A stretch of 64,000 nucleotides of DNA from positions 210,821 to 274,820 of the forward strand of contig QDFQ01000002.1 in assembly GCA_003075315.1 (NCBI GenBank), written 5' to 3'. Position 1 is the stretch's first letter. Each line of letters starts with the position of its first letter. Both the position numbers and the translations under genes were made by a program. The stretch comes from Arthrobacter sp. TPD3018. Lineage in GTDB: Bacteria > Pseudomonadota > Alphaproteobacteria > Sphingomonadales > Sphingomonadaceae. The notes under the pieces are model-generated. The model ran no database searches, was not told the DNA's origin, and saw only the letters and a program-made list of their open reading frames with translations. Positions 48,422-57,930 of the stretch are shown here, in pieces.

Positions 48422-48574
48422 GGTCAGCCGCCCCAACGGCAAAAGCCATGTTGGACGCCGCCCGCCCCAACCCTCTCAGGTCAGACCGAGAAACCACCCC
48501 ATCTGTCCTACACGCCGCCGCCGCGCTAACCCCGCGAAGGCACCGAAACGCTCTGCCTCACCATCACCAAAACT

Positions 48575-48598
48575 GAAACGATACCCCCCAATCGTTTC
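48575..48598 (-). terminator. Terminator-like hairpin after the ABC permease gene
   Basis: On the minus strand an 8-bp stem, GAAACGAT with ATCGTTTC, carries a G-rich loop and is followed shortly by TTTT. It lies 35 bp downstream of the permease stop. The same GAAAC stem with a G-rich loop occurs in the hairpin after mutS. Confidence 0.55.
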
Positions 48599-48632
48599 CA
48601 TTAAGGTGTTCATGTTGTCTATGTTGCGCGCC

Positions 48633-49838
48633 TTATTCGTGCCGCAGCGCATCGATCGGGTTCAGCGCCGCCGCGCGCCGCGCCGGGAAATAGCCGAACA
48701 CCACCCCGATCACCGCCGATATGCCGAAGGCGATCAGGTTGATCTGCGGATCGAACGTCCAGGGCACCTGCATCAGCGGCACCAGCGCGAGGATCACGCC
48801 CTGCGCGATGATCAGCCCGACGATCCCGCCGAGGCACGACAGCGCCACCGCCTCGACCAGGAATTGCAACAGCACCTCGCGCGCGACCGCGCCGATCGCC
48901 AGGCGAATGCCGATCTCGCGCGTGCGCTCGGTCACCGACACCAGCATGATGTTCATGATGCCGATCCCGCCGACGACCAGGCTGATCGCCGCCACCGCCG
49001 CGACGATGCGGGTCAGCAGCGTCGTCGTGCCGGTCAGCGTGTCGGATATCTGCTTGGTGTCGAAGATGTTGAAATCGTCCGGCCGCGCGCCGGTCAGGTG
49101 GCGGCGTTCGCGCAGCAGCGCGGTGATCGACGACTGCACGGTCGCGCTGGAATAGGCCGGATCGACGCCGACCAGCATCACGCGCACGTCGTCATTGCCG
49201 ACGAACCGGCGCTGCACCGTCTTGATCGGCATGACGACCACATCGTCCTGATCGCCGAAGCCGCCCTGCCCGCGCGTCGTCAGCACCCCGATCACGTCGC
49301 AGCTGACATTGCCCAGCCGGATGCGCGTGCCCACCGCATTGCCGGAGGGGAACAGGTTCTTGCGCACGGTATTGCCGATCAGGCACACCGCCTTGCCCGC
49401 CTCCTGCTCCGCCGGCGACCAATAGCGTCCGGCGGCAAGCGGCCACGGCTGCACCGTGTTGAACGCCAGCGTCGTGCCGTTGATCGTCGTCGACCAGTTC
49501 GCGCCTTCGTAGATCGCGGTGGCGCTGGCGTTGGTTTGCGGCGCGACCGCGGTGACGCCGGCGATCTGCGTTGCCACCGCGTCCGCGTCGGGCACCTTGA
49601 ACGGCGGCGGCGGCGGACCGCCACCCCCCCGGCCGAAGCCCTGGCCGGGCCGCACCTGCAACACGTTGCTGCCCAGCGCGCTGATCTGCTGCTGCACCGC
49701 AGCCGTCGTCGCCTTGCCCAGCGTCACCATCGTGACGACCGCACCGACGCCGATCACGATGCCCAGGATCGTCAGGAACGAGCGCAGCAGATGCCGCCGG
49801 ATCGACCGGATCGCGAGGATGAAGGTGGTGCCTAGCAT
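48633..49838 (-). CDS. MacB-type ABC transporter permease
   Basis: 401 residues. N-terminal membrane helix (FLTILGIVIGVGAVVTMVTLG) followed by a large periplasmic domain and three C-terminal helices (VAAVAAISLVVGGIGIMNIML and others), with SVTERTREIGIRLAIGA in the coupling region. The MacB-type mechanotransmission fold takes material from the periplasm to the outer-membrane channel. It abuts the ATPase gene, which ends one base upstream. Confidence 0.93.
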   Translation of the reverse strand: MLGTTFILAIRSIRRHLLRSFLTILGIVIGVGAVVTMVTLGKATTAAVQQQISALGSNVLQVRPGQGFGRGGGGPPPPPFKVPDADAVATQIAGVTAVAPQTNASATAIYEGANWSTTINGTTLAFNTVQPWPLAAGRYWSPAEQEAGKAVCLIGNTVRKNLFPSGNAVGTRIRLGNVSCDVIGVLTTRGQGGFGDQDDVVVMPIKTVQRRFVGNDDVRVMLVGVDPAYSSATVQSSITALLRERRHLTGARPDDFNIFDTKQISDTLTGTTTLLTRIVAAVAAISLVVGGIGIMNIMLVSVTERTREIGIRLAIGAVAREVLLQFLVEAVALSCLGGIVGLIIAQGVILALVPLMQVPWTFDPQINLIAFGISAVIGVVFGYFPARRAAALNPIDALRHE

Positions 49839-50555
49839 CTATGCCTCCACCGCCTCGCCCTGCCGATGCTGCGCCTCGATCCGCTCGACCAACCCGTCCT
49901 TGAAGTGGACGACCGTGCGCGCGAACGCCGCCATGTCGGGTTCGTGCGTCACCATCAGCACGGTGATGTTGGCGGTACGGTTGAGGTCGGTCAGCAATTC
50001 CATGATCTCGACCGACCGTTCGCTGTCGAGGTTGCCGGTCGGTTCGTCGGCAAGCAGCACATCGGGCTGCGTCACGATCGCCCGCGCGATGGCGACGCGC
50101 TGCTGCTGGCCGCCCGACAGCTCCGCGGGCGTATGATCCCACCAGCGGTCGAGCCCCACCTTCTCCAGCGCCGCCATGCCCAGCTCGCGCCGCGTCTTCT
50201 TGTCCTCGCCGCGATAGAGCAACGGCAGCTCGACATTCTCCAGCGCGCTGGTGCGGCTGAGCAGGTTGAACCCCTGGAATACGAAGCCGAGATACCGCCG
50301 CCGCAGCAGCGCCCGCTGGTCGCGATCCAGCGTTTCGACATGGTGGCCGCGGAACAGGAAGGTTCCGCCGGACGGCACGTCGAGGCAGCCGAGGATGTTC
50401 ATCGTCGTCGACTTGCCCGACCCCGACGGCCCCATGACCGCGACGAAATCGCCCGCCTGGATGTCGAGGTCGACGCCCTTCAACGCCTGAAACTGCGTCG
50501 CGCCGGTGCCGTAGACCTTGGTGACGTTGCGCAGCGAGATGAGCGCATCAGCCAT
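49839..50555 (-). CDS. MacB/LolD-like ABC transporter ATP-binding protein
   Basis: 238 residues from the ATG at 50555. Walker A GPSGSGKST (42-50), signature LSGGQQQRVAIARAI, Walker B VLLADEPTGNLDSE. In E. coli MacB the ATPase and permease are one chain; here they are split into two genes. The gene begins 176 bp after the adaptor gene, the gap holding a family D palindrome. Confidence 0.94.
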   Translation of the reverse strand: MADALISLRNVTKVYGTGATQFQALKGVDLDIQAGDFVAVMGPSGSGKSTTMNILGCLDVPSGGTFLFRGHHVETLDRDQRALLRRRYLGFVFQGFNLLSRTSALENVELPLLYRGEDKKTRRELGMAALEKVGLDRWWDHTPAELSGGQQQRVAIARAIVTQPDVLLADEPTGNLDSERSVEIMELLTDLNRTANITVLMVTHEPDMAAFARTVVHFKDGLVERIEAQHRQGEAVEA

Positions 50556-50614
50556 GGGCAACGTCCCGCTTTTCCGCCACGGAGGGAGGCACGCAACAGC
50601 GCCACGCCCTACCC

Positions 50615-50720
50615 GTCACCCCGGACTTGTTCCGGGGTCCACTCCGCGGCGAGGGGAATGGCTGGAGGCTCAAGCGCTGCCCCCGCTGCCCGGTGGACCC
50701 CGGAACAAGTCTGGGGTGAC
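50615..50720. repeat. Intergenic palindromic repeat, family D, inside an operon
   Basis: 106-bp element, GTCACCCCGGACTTG to CAAGTCTGGGGTGAC, with GGGGTCCACT/GTGGACCCC inner arms as in the copy at 26825. It sits between the adaptor and ATPase genes of one operon, not at an operon end. Confidence 0.85.
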
Positions 50721-50731
50721 GGTGTGGCGAG

Positions 50732-52120
50732 TTACTGCCCACCGGCCCCACCCCCGCGACGGCCACCGCCGGCACCGCCACCGCGCCGCGATCCGCCGGC
50801 CTTGTCGCCATTGCCCGCCAGCTGACCGGTGATCACCTGCTGCCCCGGCTTCAGGTCGCCGCTCAGCACCTCGGTCATCGTGCCGTTGCTGTCGCCGGTC
50901 GTCACCTGAACCGGCTGCGGCTGGCCGTCGGCGCCCTTGACGTAGACGGTCTGCGTCGCGCCGCGGCCCAGCGTCGCGGTCCGCTCCGGCCGGTCGCGCC
51001 GCGGGCGGAAGGTCAGCGATCCGGCGATGCCGCCGCTCGATCCGCCGGCCGATGCGCCGTCGCTCGGCTTGAAGCGCAACGCCGCATTGGGGACGAGCAG
51101 CACGTTCTGCTTGTCCGACGTCACGATATCCGCGGTCGCGGTCATGCCCGGGCGCAGCTGCAATGACGGGTTGGCGACCGTCAGGTCGGCGGCATAGCTC
51201 ACCACCTGGTTCGACGAGGCGGTCGTCGCCGTCGTCGCGGTAGAGCTTGCCGAATTGACCGTCAGGTTCGATCCCAGATCGACGCGGTTGATCGTCGCGG
51301 GGAAGGTGCGGCCCGGGAAGGCATCGACGGTGAACGTCGCCTTCTGCCCGGTTTTCACCTCGCCCACGTCCGCCTCGTCGATCGCGACCTCCAGCTTCAT
51401 CTGCGACAGGTCTTCGGCGATCACGAACAGCGTCGGCGTGTTGAACGAGGCGGCGACGGTCGCGCCCGGATCGATCTGGCGCGCGAGGACGACACCGTTG
51501 ACCGGCGAGCGGATGATCGCGCGCTGCCGCTGCGTCTGGCTCTGCGCGAGCAACGCCTGCGAGGCGCTGACGTTCGCCTGCGCGGTCTTCAGCGCCGCGA
51601 TCGCCCGCTGGTAATCGGCGCGGCCGGACTGGAGCTCGGTGCCCGACGGCACGCGCCCGTTCGACAGCTTGTACACCTCTTCGAGGCGGGCGAGCTGCGC
51701 GCGGCTTTCGGCGACGGTCGCCTGCGCCTGGTTCACCTGCGCCTGGTTGGCGGCAATCTGCGCGCGCTGCTGGCGGATCTGGTCGTCGATCTGCTGCGGG
51801 TCGATCAGCGCGAGCGGCTGGCCCGCCCGGACGCGATCGTTGACGTCGACCACCACCTTCGTGACGAGGCCCGACAGCTGCGAGCCGACCGTCACCTGAT
51901 TGGTGGGCGCGAGCTTGCCCGTCGCCGACACGGTCACGGTCAGATTGCCGCGCTCCACGCCCTGCGTGGCATAGCCTGCCTCCGCCTTGCCGCCGAAACA
52001 GCTCTTCAGCAGCAGCGCGAGCAGCACCACGCCGATCGCGACCAGCGCCCATTTCACGTAACGGCGCCACGCCGGCACCGGCTTCACGCCGAGGAAATCG
52101 TCGAGCTGTGCGTCGGCCAT
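50732..52120 (-). CDS. Periplasmic adaptor of the tripartite exporter (MacA/HlyD type)
   Basis: 462 residues. One N-terminal membrane anchor (YVKWALVAIGVVLLALLLKS). The barrel-sandwich (lipoyl) and alpha-hairpin regions are visible (GYATQGVERGNLTVTVSATG, then QVNQAQATVAESRAQLARLEE). The C-terminus is strikingly Gly/Arg-rich (RRGGGAGGGRRGGGAGG). The 1-base overlap with the NodT gene indicates one transcript. It links the inner-membrane transporter to the outer-membrane channel. Confidence 0.93.
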   Translation of the reverse strand: MADAQLDDFLGVKPVPAWRRYVKWALVAIGVVLLALLLKSCFGGKAEAGYATQGVERGNLTVTVSATGKLAPTNQVTVGSQLSGLVTKVVVDVNDRVRAGQPLALIDPQQIDDQIRQQRAQIAANQAQVNQAQATVAESRAQLARLEEVYKLSNGRVPSGTELQSGRADYQRAIAALKTAQANVSASQALLAQSQTQRQRAIIRSPVNGVVLARQIDPGATVAASFNTPTLFVIAEDLSQMKLEVAIDEADVGEVKTGQKATFTVDAFPGRTFPATINRVDLGSNLTVNSASSTATTATTASSNQVVSYAADLTVANPSLQLRPGMTATADIVTSDKQNVLLVPNAALRFKPSDGASAGGSSGGIAGSLTFRPRRDRPERTATLGRGATQTVYVKGADGQPQPVQVTTGDSNGTMTEVLSGDLKPGQQVITGQLAGNGDKAGGSRRGGGAGGGRRGGGAGGQ

Positions 52121-53613
52121 CAGCGGGGTTCCGTTGCGAGAATGGGGGTGGCGCCGCGTTCGGGCGCCTGCGGCACGACGCTGGGATCCCAGCCGCCGCC
52201 CAGCGCGTCGTACAGCGCGATCAGCGCGGTCGCCTGATCGGAGCGCGCCTGCGTCAGGCCGTTCTGCGCCGACAGCAACGCGGCTTCCTGCTGGTTCAGA
52301 GTCGTGAAGTCGGTAAGCCCGGTGCGATACTGGCTGCGGCTCAGGATCGCCGAGGCGTTGGCGGCATCATAGGCGATGGCGAATTGCGTCTCGCGCCGCC
52401 GCGCCGAATCCAGCGCGACGATGGCATTTTCGATATCCTCGAGCGCCAGCAGCACCACGCCCTTGTAATTGGCGAAGGCGGTGTCGGCCGCCGCTTCGTT
52501 GCTGCGGACCTGCGCACGCAACCGCCCACCGTTGAAGATCGCCTGCGTCAGCCCGGCGAACAGGCCGCCGGTGATCGCGTCGCCGAGCCCCGTGAGGCTG
52601 GTCGCGTTGCTGTTGATGTTCCCGGTGATCGCCAATGCCGGATAAAGCTGCGCCTTGGCGACGCCGATCCGCGCGGTGGCGGCGGCCAGGGTGCGTTCGG
52701 CACTGCGCACGTCGGGGCGGCGGCGCAGCGCATCGGCGGGAATGCCCACCCCGACGCTCGCCGGCCCCTTCGGGATCGCACGCGGCGCGGCGAGCGCGCT
52801 ACGCAACGCGCCGGGCGCCTGCCCGGTCAGCACACCCAGCCGCGCGACCGCGGCGGCATATTGCTGTTCGATCTGCGGCACGCCCGCCGCGGTCTGCGCC
52901 CGCTGGCTGCGCGCCTGCTCGACATCGACCGACGAGACGAGGCCCGCCTGCACGCGGAACCCCGCGATCTCCAGATTGTCGTCCTGGATGGCCAGGCTGG
53001 CGCGCGCGTTGGCGAGCTGCGCCTGATAGGCGCGCGCCAGCACGTAGTTGCGCGCGACCTCACTCTCGACGCTCAGCAGCACGGTCGCATAGTCGAACCC
53101 GCTCGCTTCATATTGCGCGCGGCTCGCCTCCACCGTCCGGCGGATTTCACCGAACAGGCCGACCTGATAGCTCGCCGACAGGCCGGCGGAGAAGCTGTTG
53201 GTGCCGCCCCCGCCCGTGTCGACCACGGTGCCGTCGGGCAAAGTGAACGAACGGCCACCGCCGCGCAGGTTCTCGTTGCGCTGATACCCCGCCGACCCCG
53301 ACAGCGTCGGCAGCAGCGACGCGCGGCTCTGCACCAGCGCCTCGCGCGCCTGCCGCAGCCGCCCGATCGCCTGGGCGATATCGGTATTGGCCCCGCGCGC
53401 CTGCTCCACCAACTGGCCCAGCACGGGATCGTCGAAGTTCGACCACCAGCGCGTCAGGTCTTCAGGGCTGGCCGGCGCCGGCACCGAATAGGTGGTGGGA
53501 ACGCCCAGCTCGGCGGGCGTCTTCGCGCGATAATCGGGGCCGACGGTGCAACCCGCCAGGGCCAGCGCGGCGAGCGCCGGAGCGGCGTACGGGGAAGCGG
53601 TCAGGCGAACCAT
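52120..53613 (-). CDS. NodT-family outer-membrane efflux lipoprotein
   Basis: 497 residues from the ATG at 53613, chosen because it yields a lipobox (ALALAGC, Cys22) and the family N-terminus TVGPDYRAKTP; upstream reading is not signal-like. Two repeats of the TolC-like outer-membrane factor fold follow, with WWSNFDDPVLGQLVEQA and AALARLGVLTGQAPG-like segments. It is the first gene of the exporter operon. It probably gives the pump its outer-membrane exit. Confidence 0.94.
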   Translation of the reverse strand: MVRLTASPYAAPALAALALAGCTVGPDYRAKTPAELGVPTTYSVPAPASPEDLTRWWSNFDDPVLGQLVEQARGANTDIAQAIGRLRQAREALVQSRASLLPTLSGSAGYQRNENLRGGGRSFTLPDGTVVDTGGGGTNSFSAGLSASYQVGLFGEIRRTVEASRAQYEASGFDYATVLLSVESEVARNYVLARAYQAQLANARASLAIQDDNLEIAGFRVQAGLVSSVDVEQARSQRAQTAAGVPQIEQQYAAAVARLGVLTGQAPGALRSALAAPRAIPKGPASVGVGIPADALRRRPDVRSAERTLAAATARIGVAKAQLYPALAITGNINSNATSLTGLGDAITGGLFAGLTQAIFNGGRLRAQVRSNEAAADTAFANYKGVVLLALEDIENAIVALDSARRRETQFAIAYDAANASAILSRSQYRTGLTDFTTLNQQEAALLSAQNGLTQARSDQATALIALYDALGGGWDPSVVPQAPERGATPILATEPR

Positions 53614-53619
53614 GCGTCC

Positions 53620-53634
53620 TGTGTGATCAACACA
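53620..53634 (-). promoter_or_regulatory. Candidate operator of the exporter operon
   Basis: Perfect 5-bp dyad TGTGT-GATCA-ACACA, 6 bp upstream of the NodT start codon in the transcribed leader. Dyads of this type are typical of TetR-like repressors. No regulator gene is adjacent. The dyad may also affect translation. Confidence 0.35.
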
Positions 53635-53683
53635 CCGCACCGCGTCCAGCGCTTTTGTGTCGCAAAATGTCACGCCCGCGTCA

Positions 53684-54466
53684 TCAACGACCCTGAAACG
53701 CCGGCTTGCGCTTTTGCAGGAACGCCATGCCGCCCTCCGTCGAATCCGCCGATCCGCGCGCGGTGCGCTGCGCATCTGCTTCGGCGGCCAGCGCCGTGGC
53801 ATAATCGCTCTCCATGGCTTGGCCCAAGGCGCGCCGCATCAGGCCCAGCGCCACCGTCGGCCCCGCCGCCAGCCGCGTCGCCAGCGCCAGCGCCTCGGCG
53901 TCCAGTGCCTCGTCGGCAACGACGCGATGGATCATGCCCCAGTCGAGCGCCTTGGCCGCCGGCACACGCTCGCCGAGCAGCATCATCTCCGCCGCGCGAG
54001 CGCGCCCGATCAGCCGCGGCAGCATCCAGGACGCGCCACCATCGGGCACCAGCCCGATGTTGACGAACGCCTGCAGGAAATAAGCCGTCTCGCTCGCCAC
54101 GCAGAAATCCGCTGCAAGCGCGAGGCTGCACCCGATCCCCGCCGCCGGTCCGCGCACCGCGCTGACCACCGGCACGCCCAAATCGGCGATCGCCAGCATC
54201 GTCGGGTTGTACTGGTCGGTCAGCGCCGCATAGGTCGTCTCGCCGGGATTGTCGGCGCCCAGCGCGCCGCCGCCGACGTCTGCGCCCGAACAAAAGGCCC
54301 GCCCGGCCCCCGCCAGCAGCACCGCGCGTGCGCCATCCAGTCGCGCCAGCGCGTCACGAAGCTCGTCGAACAGCGCCGGCGGCGCCGCATTCAGCCGATC
54401 GGGCCGGTTGAGCGTCAGTACCAGCACCTCGCCCTGCCGCTCGGCCAGAATATGCTCATACGCCAT
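53684..54466 (-). CDS. Enoyl-CoA hydratase/isomerase family protein
   Basis: 260 residues from the ATG at 54466. Crotonase-fold features are FCSGADVGG and VPVVSAVRGPAAGIGCSLALAADF, which hold the oxyanion-hole glycines, plus RLNAAPPALFDEL. The usual catalytic Glu positions cannot be assigned by eye. It could hydrate, isomerise or degrade an acyl-CoA. It is upstream of the exporter genes by 70 bp on the same strand, but the dyad there suggests separate control. Confidence 0.9.
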   Translation of the reverse strand: MAYEHILAERQGEVLVLTLNRPDRLNAAPPALFDELRDALARLDGARAVLLAGAGRAFCSGADVGGGALGADNPGETTYAALTDQYNPTMLAIADLGVPVVSAVRGPAAGIGCSLALAADFCVASETAYFLQAFVNIGLVPDGGASWMLPRLIGRARAAEMMLLGERVPAAKALDWGMIHRVVADEALDAEALALATRLAAGPTVALGLMRRALGQAMESDYATALAAEADAQRTARGSADSTEGGMAFLQKRKPAFQGR

Positions 54467-54831
54467 GGTCACGTCTTCCTCTCCCGTGCGACGTCGATTC
54501 CACCGGTCCATCCGCCGCTCGCGCCGAGACATAGCGGAGTGCGGAGCGGGTGCCATAGGGGACTTTGGCCGATCTCGGATTAGCTCATAACGTCATGCCT
54601 GATGGCAGAGGTATCGACTTTAGTCAGCATTACGGACCTTTCGTGCGCCCACCACTGGTCTCACGACGTTTTCCAATTCCCCAGCGCAACATAATAAGAC
54701 AATGTTGCATACATATCACAACGCCAAGAAACGTTCACAATGCTGTCATTTTGTCGCTTGATCCGGATGCGGCGAACCGATCTTATGGTGCCCGCAGGCC
54801 CGTAAAGGGCTGGGACCAAAGGGGTTAATTC
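54467..54831 (+). other. 365-bp intergenic region upstream of the TonB receptor
   Basis: The part from 54660 to 54770 is markedly AT-rich for this genome (AACATAATAAGACAATGTTGC) and probably holds the receptor promoter. An AGGGGTTAATTC ribosome site precedes the GTG start. I could not define a -35/-10 pair or a repressor site with confidence. Confidence 0.5.
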
Positions 54832-57800
54832 GTGAAACTGTCGCATCTCTATGCGGCGACGGCGATCCTGCCGCTCGCCCTCGCTACTGCTTTGCCTGCG
54901 TTCGCGCAGACCACCGCCACCGATACCCAAACCAGCCCGGTTCCCGACCCCACCCAGGTCCCGACCGACCAGCAGAACCCGCAGTCGCCCAACGCCGATG
55001 CGGGCAGCAACACGCAGAGCGGCGGCGACATCGTCGTCACCGGATCGCGCATCCGTCGTGACGAATTCTCCGTCTCCGATCCGATCACCGTCATCGGCAA
55101 GGACGAGATCACGCAGGCGGGCTTCGCTAGCGCCGCCGACGCGTTGCAGAGCAATGCGATCACGCAGGGCACGTCGCAGATCAACAACACCTACGGCGGC
55201 TTCGTCACCGACGGCGGCACCGGTGCGAACACGCTGGGCCTGCGCGGCCTCGGCCCCAATCGCACGCTGATCCTGCTCAACGGCCGCCGCCTGGCGCCGG
55301 GCGGCACGCGCGGCTCGGTGGTCGCTGCCGACCTCAACGTGCTGCCGACCGCCATCATCGACCGGATCGAAGTGCTGAAGTCCGGCGCCTCGTCGGTCTA
55401 CGGCTCGGACGCCGTCGCCGGCGTCGTCAACATCATCACCGACAAGGCGCTGACCGGCCTGCAGCTCGATCTGCAGACCAACGTGCCCGCGGTCGGGGCC
55501 GGCGTCGATCGCCGCGCCAGCGCCAGCTTCGGCATGCAGACCGATCGCCTCGGCATCATCGGCTCGCTCGAGTATCGCAAGCGCAACGCCCTCGCCCGCG
55601 GCGACGTGCCGTTCTTCAATTGCCCGATCGGCGGGTTCCTCGACGGCCAGGGGTCGGCGTTCGGCGTGGGCGATCCCTTCCCGGTCGGCGATCCGCGCAA
55701 CTGCTTCACGATCGACAATGGCGGCACTACGATCAACACGCTCGGCCTGCCGACGCGTCAGGCGATCGGCCGCACCAGCGGCGTGCTCGGCAACTTCAAC
55801 CGCTTCGTCCCCGCCCCCGGCGTCACCACCGGGCCGTTCCCCGGCTATCTCGGCGTCGGCACCTATGACCGCGACACGTTCGATCCGGCGATGCAGCGCG
55901 AACCGCTCGTCACCGGCGTCGAAACCTACACGGGCTATTTGTCGGCGACCTACAAGCTGCAGGCGCTCGGCAATGCAGAGGTCTATGGCGAACTGCTCGG
56001 CACCCGCCGCAAGTCGGGGTCGCCGCTGTACCGCCAGTTGTCGCTCGATTATCTCCAGGGCAGCCCGCTGCTCCCGGCGAACATCCGCAACGGCGCCTTC
56101 GCCAACCCGACCAACACGTCGAGCGGCCAGATCATCGCGGCGCGCGCCTTCATCGGCTTCGGCCTGACCGAGGACGCGCAGACCGTCGATTACGTCCGCG
56201 CGTCGGGCGGCATCCGCGGCGACTTCTTCTTCCCCGGCTGGCGCTATGACGCCTATGTCGGCAAGTCGTGGAACGATGGCGTCTACACCGGTCAGTCGTT
56301 CCTGATCGATCGCCTGGCCAACTCGCTCAACGTCGTCGCTAACCCCGACGGCACGTTCAGCTGCGTCAGCGCGGCCTCCAACCCCAATTGCGTCGCGGCG
56401 CCCGCGCTGACCGCCGGGGTGATCGGCGGCCAGCTGCCGCAGAACTTCCGCAATTACATCTTGGCGAATACCCGCGGCACGACGGCGTTCCGTGAGACGA
56501 CCTATGCCTTCAACATCGACGGCCCGCTGTTCAAGCTGCCGGGGGGCGATGCGCAGCTGGCTTTGGGCGTCGAGCACCGCCGCCAGAGCATCAACGACCA
56601 GCCCGACGTCAATTCGATCAACGGCAATCTGTTCGGCCTCACCGCCGCGACGCCGACGGTCGGCAAGGACAACGTCAAGGAAGCGTTCGGCGAAATCTAC
56701 CTGCCGCTGCTGCAGGACCTGCCCTTCGCCTATCGCCTGAACGTCACCGCCTCGGGCCGCTATACCGACTATGCCTCCTATGGCTCGGGCACGACGTACA
56801 AGGTCTCGGCGGAATGGGAGCCGTTCCGCGGCTTTGGCTTCCGCGGCAGCTACGGCACATCCTATCGTGCACCGGCGCTCGCCGAACAGTTCCTGGGCGC
56901 GACCAGCGGCTTCCTGCCGACCAACTCGGACCCGTGCAGTGCGCTGCCGGTGCCCGCGCAGCAGTCGCCCAACCAGCAGATCATCGCGCGCAACTGCGCC
57001 TCGATCGGCCTGCCGGCGGACTTCGAACAGCGCAACAGCATCACCTCGTTCCGCGTCGGCGGCGCAGAGGCGGGCTTGAGCGCGGAAACCTCGACCAACT
57101 GGACGGTCGGTGCGGTGCTGCGTCCGCGCCTGCCGGAATCGGTCGGCCAGCTCTCGCTGTCGCTCGACTATTTCGACATCAAGGTCGACAATGGCGTATC
57201 GGACCTCTCCGGCGCGACGATCCTGCAGCGCTGCTACAGCAACCCCAATTTCGATGCGAACGCCGGGTTCTGCCGCTTCGTGCAGCGTGACGCCAATCAG
57301 GCGCTCACCGTCACCAGCAGCTTCGTCAACCTGTCAGAAAACATCGTGAAGGGTTACGAGTTCAATGGTCGCTACGCCCGCGACCTGTTCGGCGGCAAGT
57401 TCGTCTTCAACGCGAACGTCACCAAATACACCGAACAGTCGACCCGCCTGTTCCCCGAGGAATTCCTGACCGACGCCAACGGCATCGTCACCTCGCCGGA
57501 ATGGGTCGGCAACTTCGACGCCAACTACACCTTCGGTCCGATGACGGTCCGCTACGGGCTCGACTGGATCGGTGGCGACCACAACAAGACCTATAACTAT
57601 TTCGCGTTCGACAACCTGACCGGCATCACCGATCCGGCGCTGGTCCAGCAGTATCGTGACAATTACTTCCTGGAGGCGGACGGCTACGTCCTCCACCAGC
57701 TGTCGGTGCAGTTCAACGTGCAGAAGAAGTACCAGTTCACCTTCGGCGTGCGGAACCTGCTCGACACCAAGCCCCCGCGGATCAGCGCCATCGGGTTCAC

Positions 57801-57882
57801 GACCATCGGCAACGCCCCGCTCTATTCGGGCTATGATTATGTCGGCCGGTCGTTCTTCGCGAACGTCAACGTCAAGTTCTAA
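54832..57882 (+). CDS. TonB-dependent outer-membrane receptor
   Basis: 1016 residues from a GTG at 54832. Signal peptide (HLYAATAILPLALATALPAFA), a disordered Gln/Pro/Thr-rich stretch, then the TonB-box region GGDIVVTGSRIRRDEF. The plug domain has LGLRGLGPNRTLILLNGRR and IEVLKSGASSVYGSDAVAGV. The beta barrel ends in a terminal Phe (NVNVKF). It belongs to the sphingomonad/caulobacterial branch of receptors for peptides, sugars or iron complexes. The substrate is not evident: no SusD or exporter gene is adjacent. Confidence 0.95.
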   Translation: MKLSHLYAATAILPLALATALPAFAQTTATDTQTSPVPDPTQVPTDQQNPQSPNADAGSNTQSGGDIVVTGSRIRRDEFSVSDPITVIGKDEITQAGFASAADALQSNAITQGTSQINNTYGGFVTDGGTGANTLGLRGLGPNRTLILLNGRRLAPGGTRGSVVAADLNVLPTAIIDRIEVLKSGASSVYGSDAVAGVVNIITDKALTGLQLDLQTNVPAVGAGVDRRASASFGMQTDRLGIIGSLEYRKRNALARGDVPFFNCPIGGFLDGQGSAFGVGDPFPVGDPRNCFTIDNGGTTINTLGLPTRQAIGRTSGVLGNFNRFVPAPGVTTGPFPGYLGVGTYDRDTFDPAMQREPLVTGVETYTGYLSATYKLQALGNAEVYGELLGTRRKSGSPLYRQLSLDYLQGSPLLPANIRNGAFANPTNTSSGQIIAARAFIGFGLTEDAQTVDYVRASGGIRGDFFFPGWRYDAYVGKSWNDGVYTGQSFLIDRLANSLNVVANPDGTFSCVSAASNPNCVAAPALTAGVIGGQLPQNFRNYILANTRGTTAFRETTYAFNIDGPLFKLPGGDAQLALGVEHRRQSINDQPDVNSINGNLFGLTAATPTVGKDNVKEAFGEIYLPLLQDLPFAYRLNVTASGRYTDYASYGSGTTYKVSAEWEPFRGFGFRGSYGTSYRAPALAEQFLGATSGFLPTNSDPCSALPVPAQQSPNQQIIARNCASIGLPADFEQRNSITSFRVGGAEAGLSAETSTNWTVGAVLRPRLPESVGQLSLSLDYFDIKVDNGVSDLSGATILQRCYSNPNFDANAGFCRFVQRDANQALTVTSSFVNLSENIVKGYEFNGRYARDLFGGKFVFNANVTKYTEQSTRLFPEEFLTDANGIVTSPEWVGNFDANYTFGPMTVRYGLDWIGGDHNKTYNYFAFDNLTGITDPALVQQYRDNYFLEADGYVLHQLSVQFNVQKKYQFTFGVRNLLDTKPPRISAIGFTTIGNAPLYSGYDYVGRSFFANVNVKF

Positions 57883-57888
57883 GCTGCG

Positions 57889-57926
57889 ACGGAAGGCTCC
57901 GGGGCAACCCGGGGTCTTCCGTGTTT
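57889..57926 (+). terminator. Terminator of the TonB receptor gene
   Basis: ACGGAAG (57889-57895) pairs with CTTCCGT (57916-57922), with an inner CCGGG/CCCGG stem and short loop, followed by GTTT. Six bases after the receptor stop codon, and partly within the leader of the small regulator gene. Confidence 0.7.
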
Positions 57927-57930
57927 CCCC

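Larger units (their letters stand above)
48272..48632. other. 361-bp convergent intergenic region
   Basis: It holds a family D palindrome (48291-48369), a 17-bp half of family A (48405-48421) and the hairpin at 48575-48598. No open frame in it looks coding and no promoter stands out. Confidence 0.7.
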
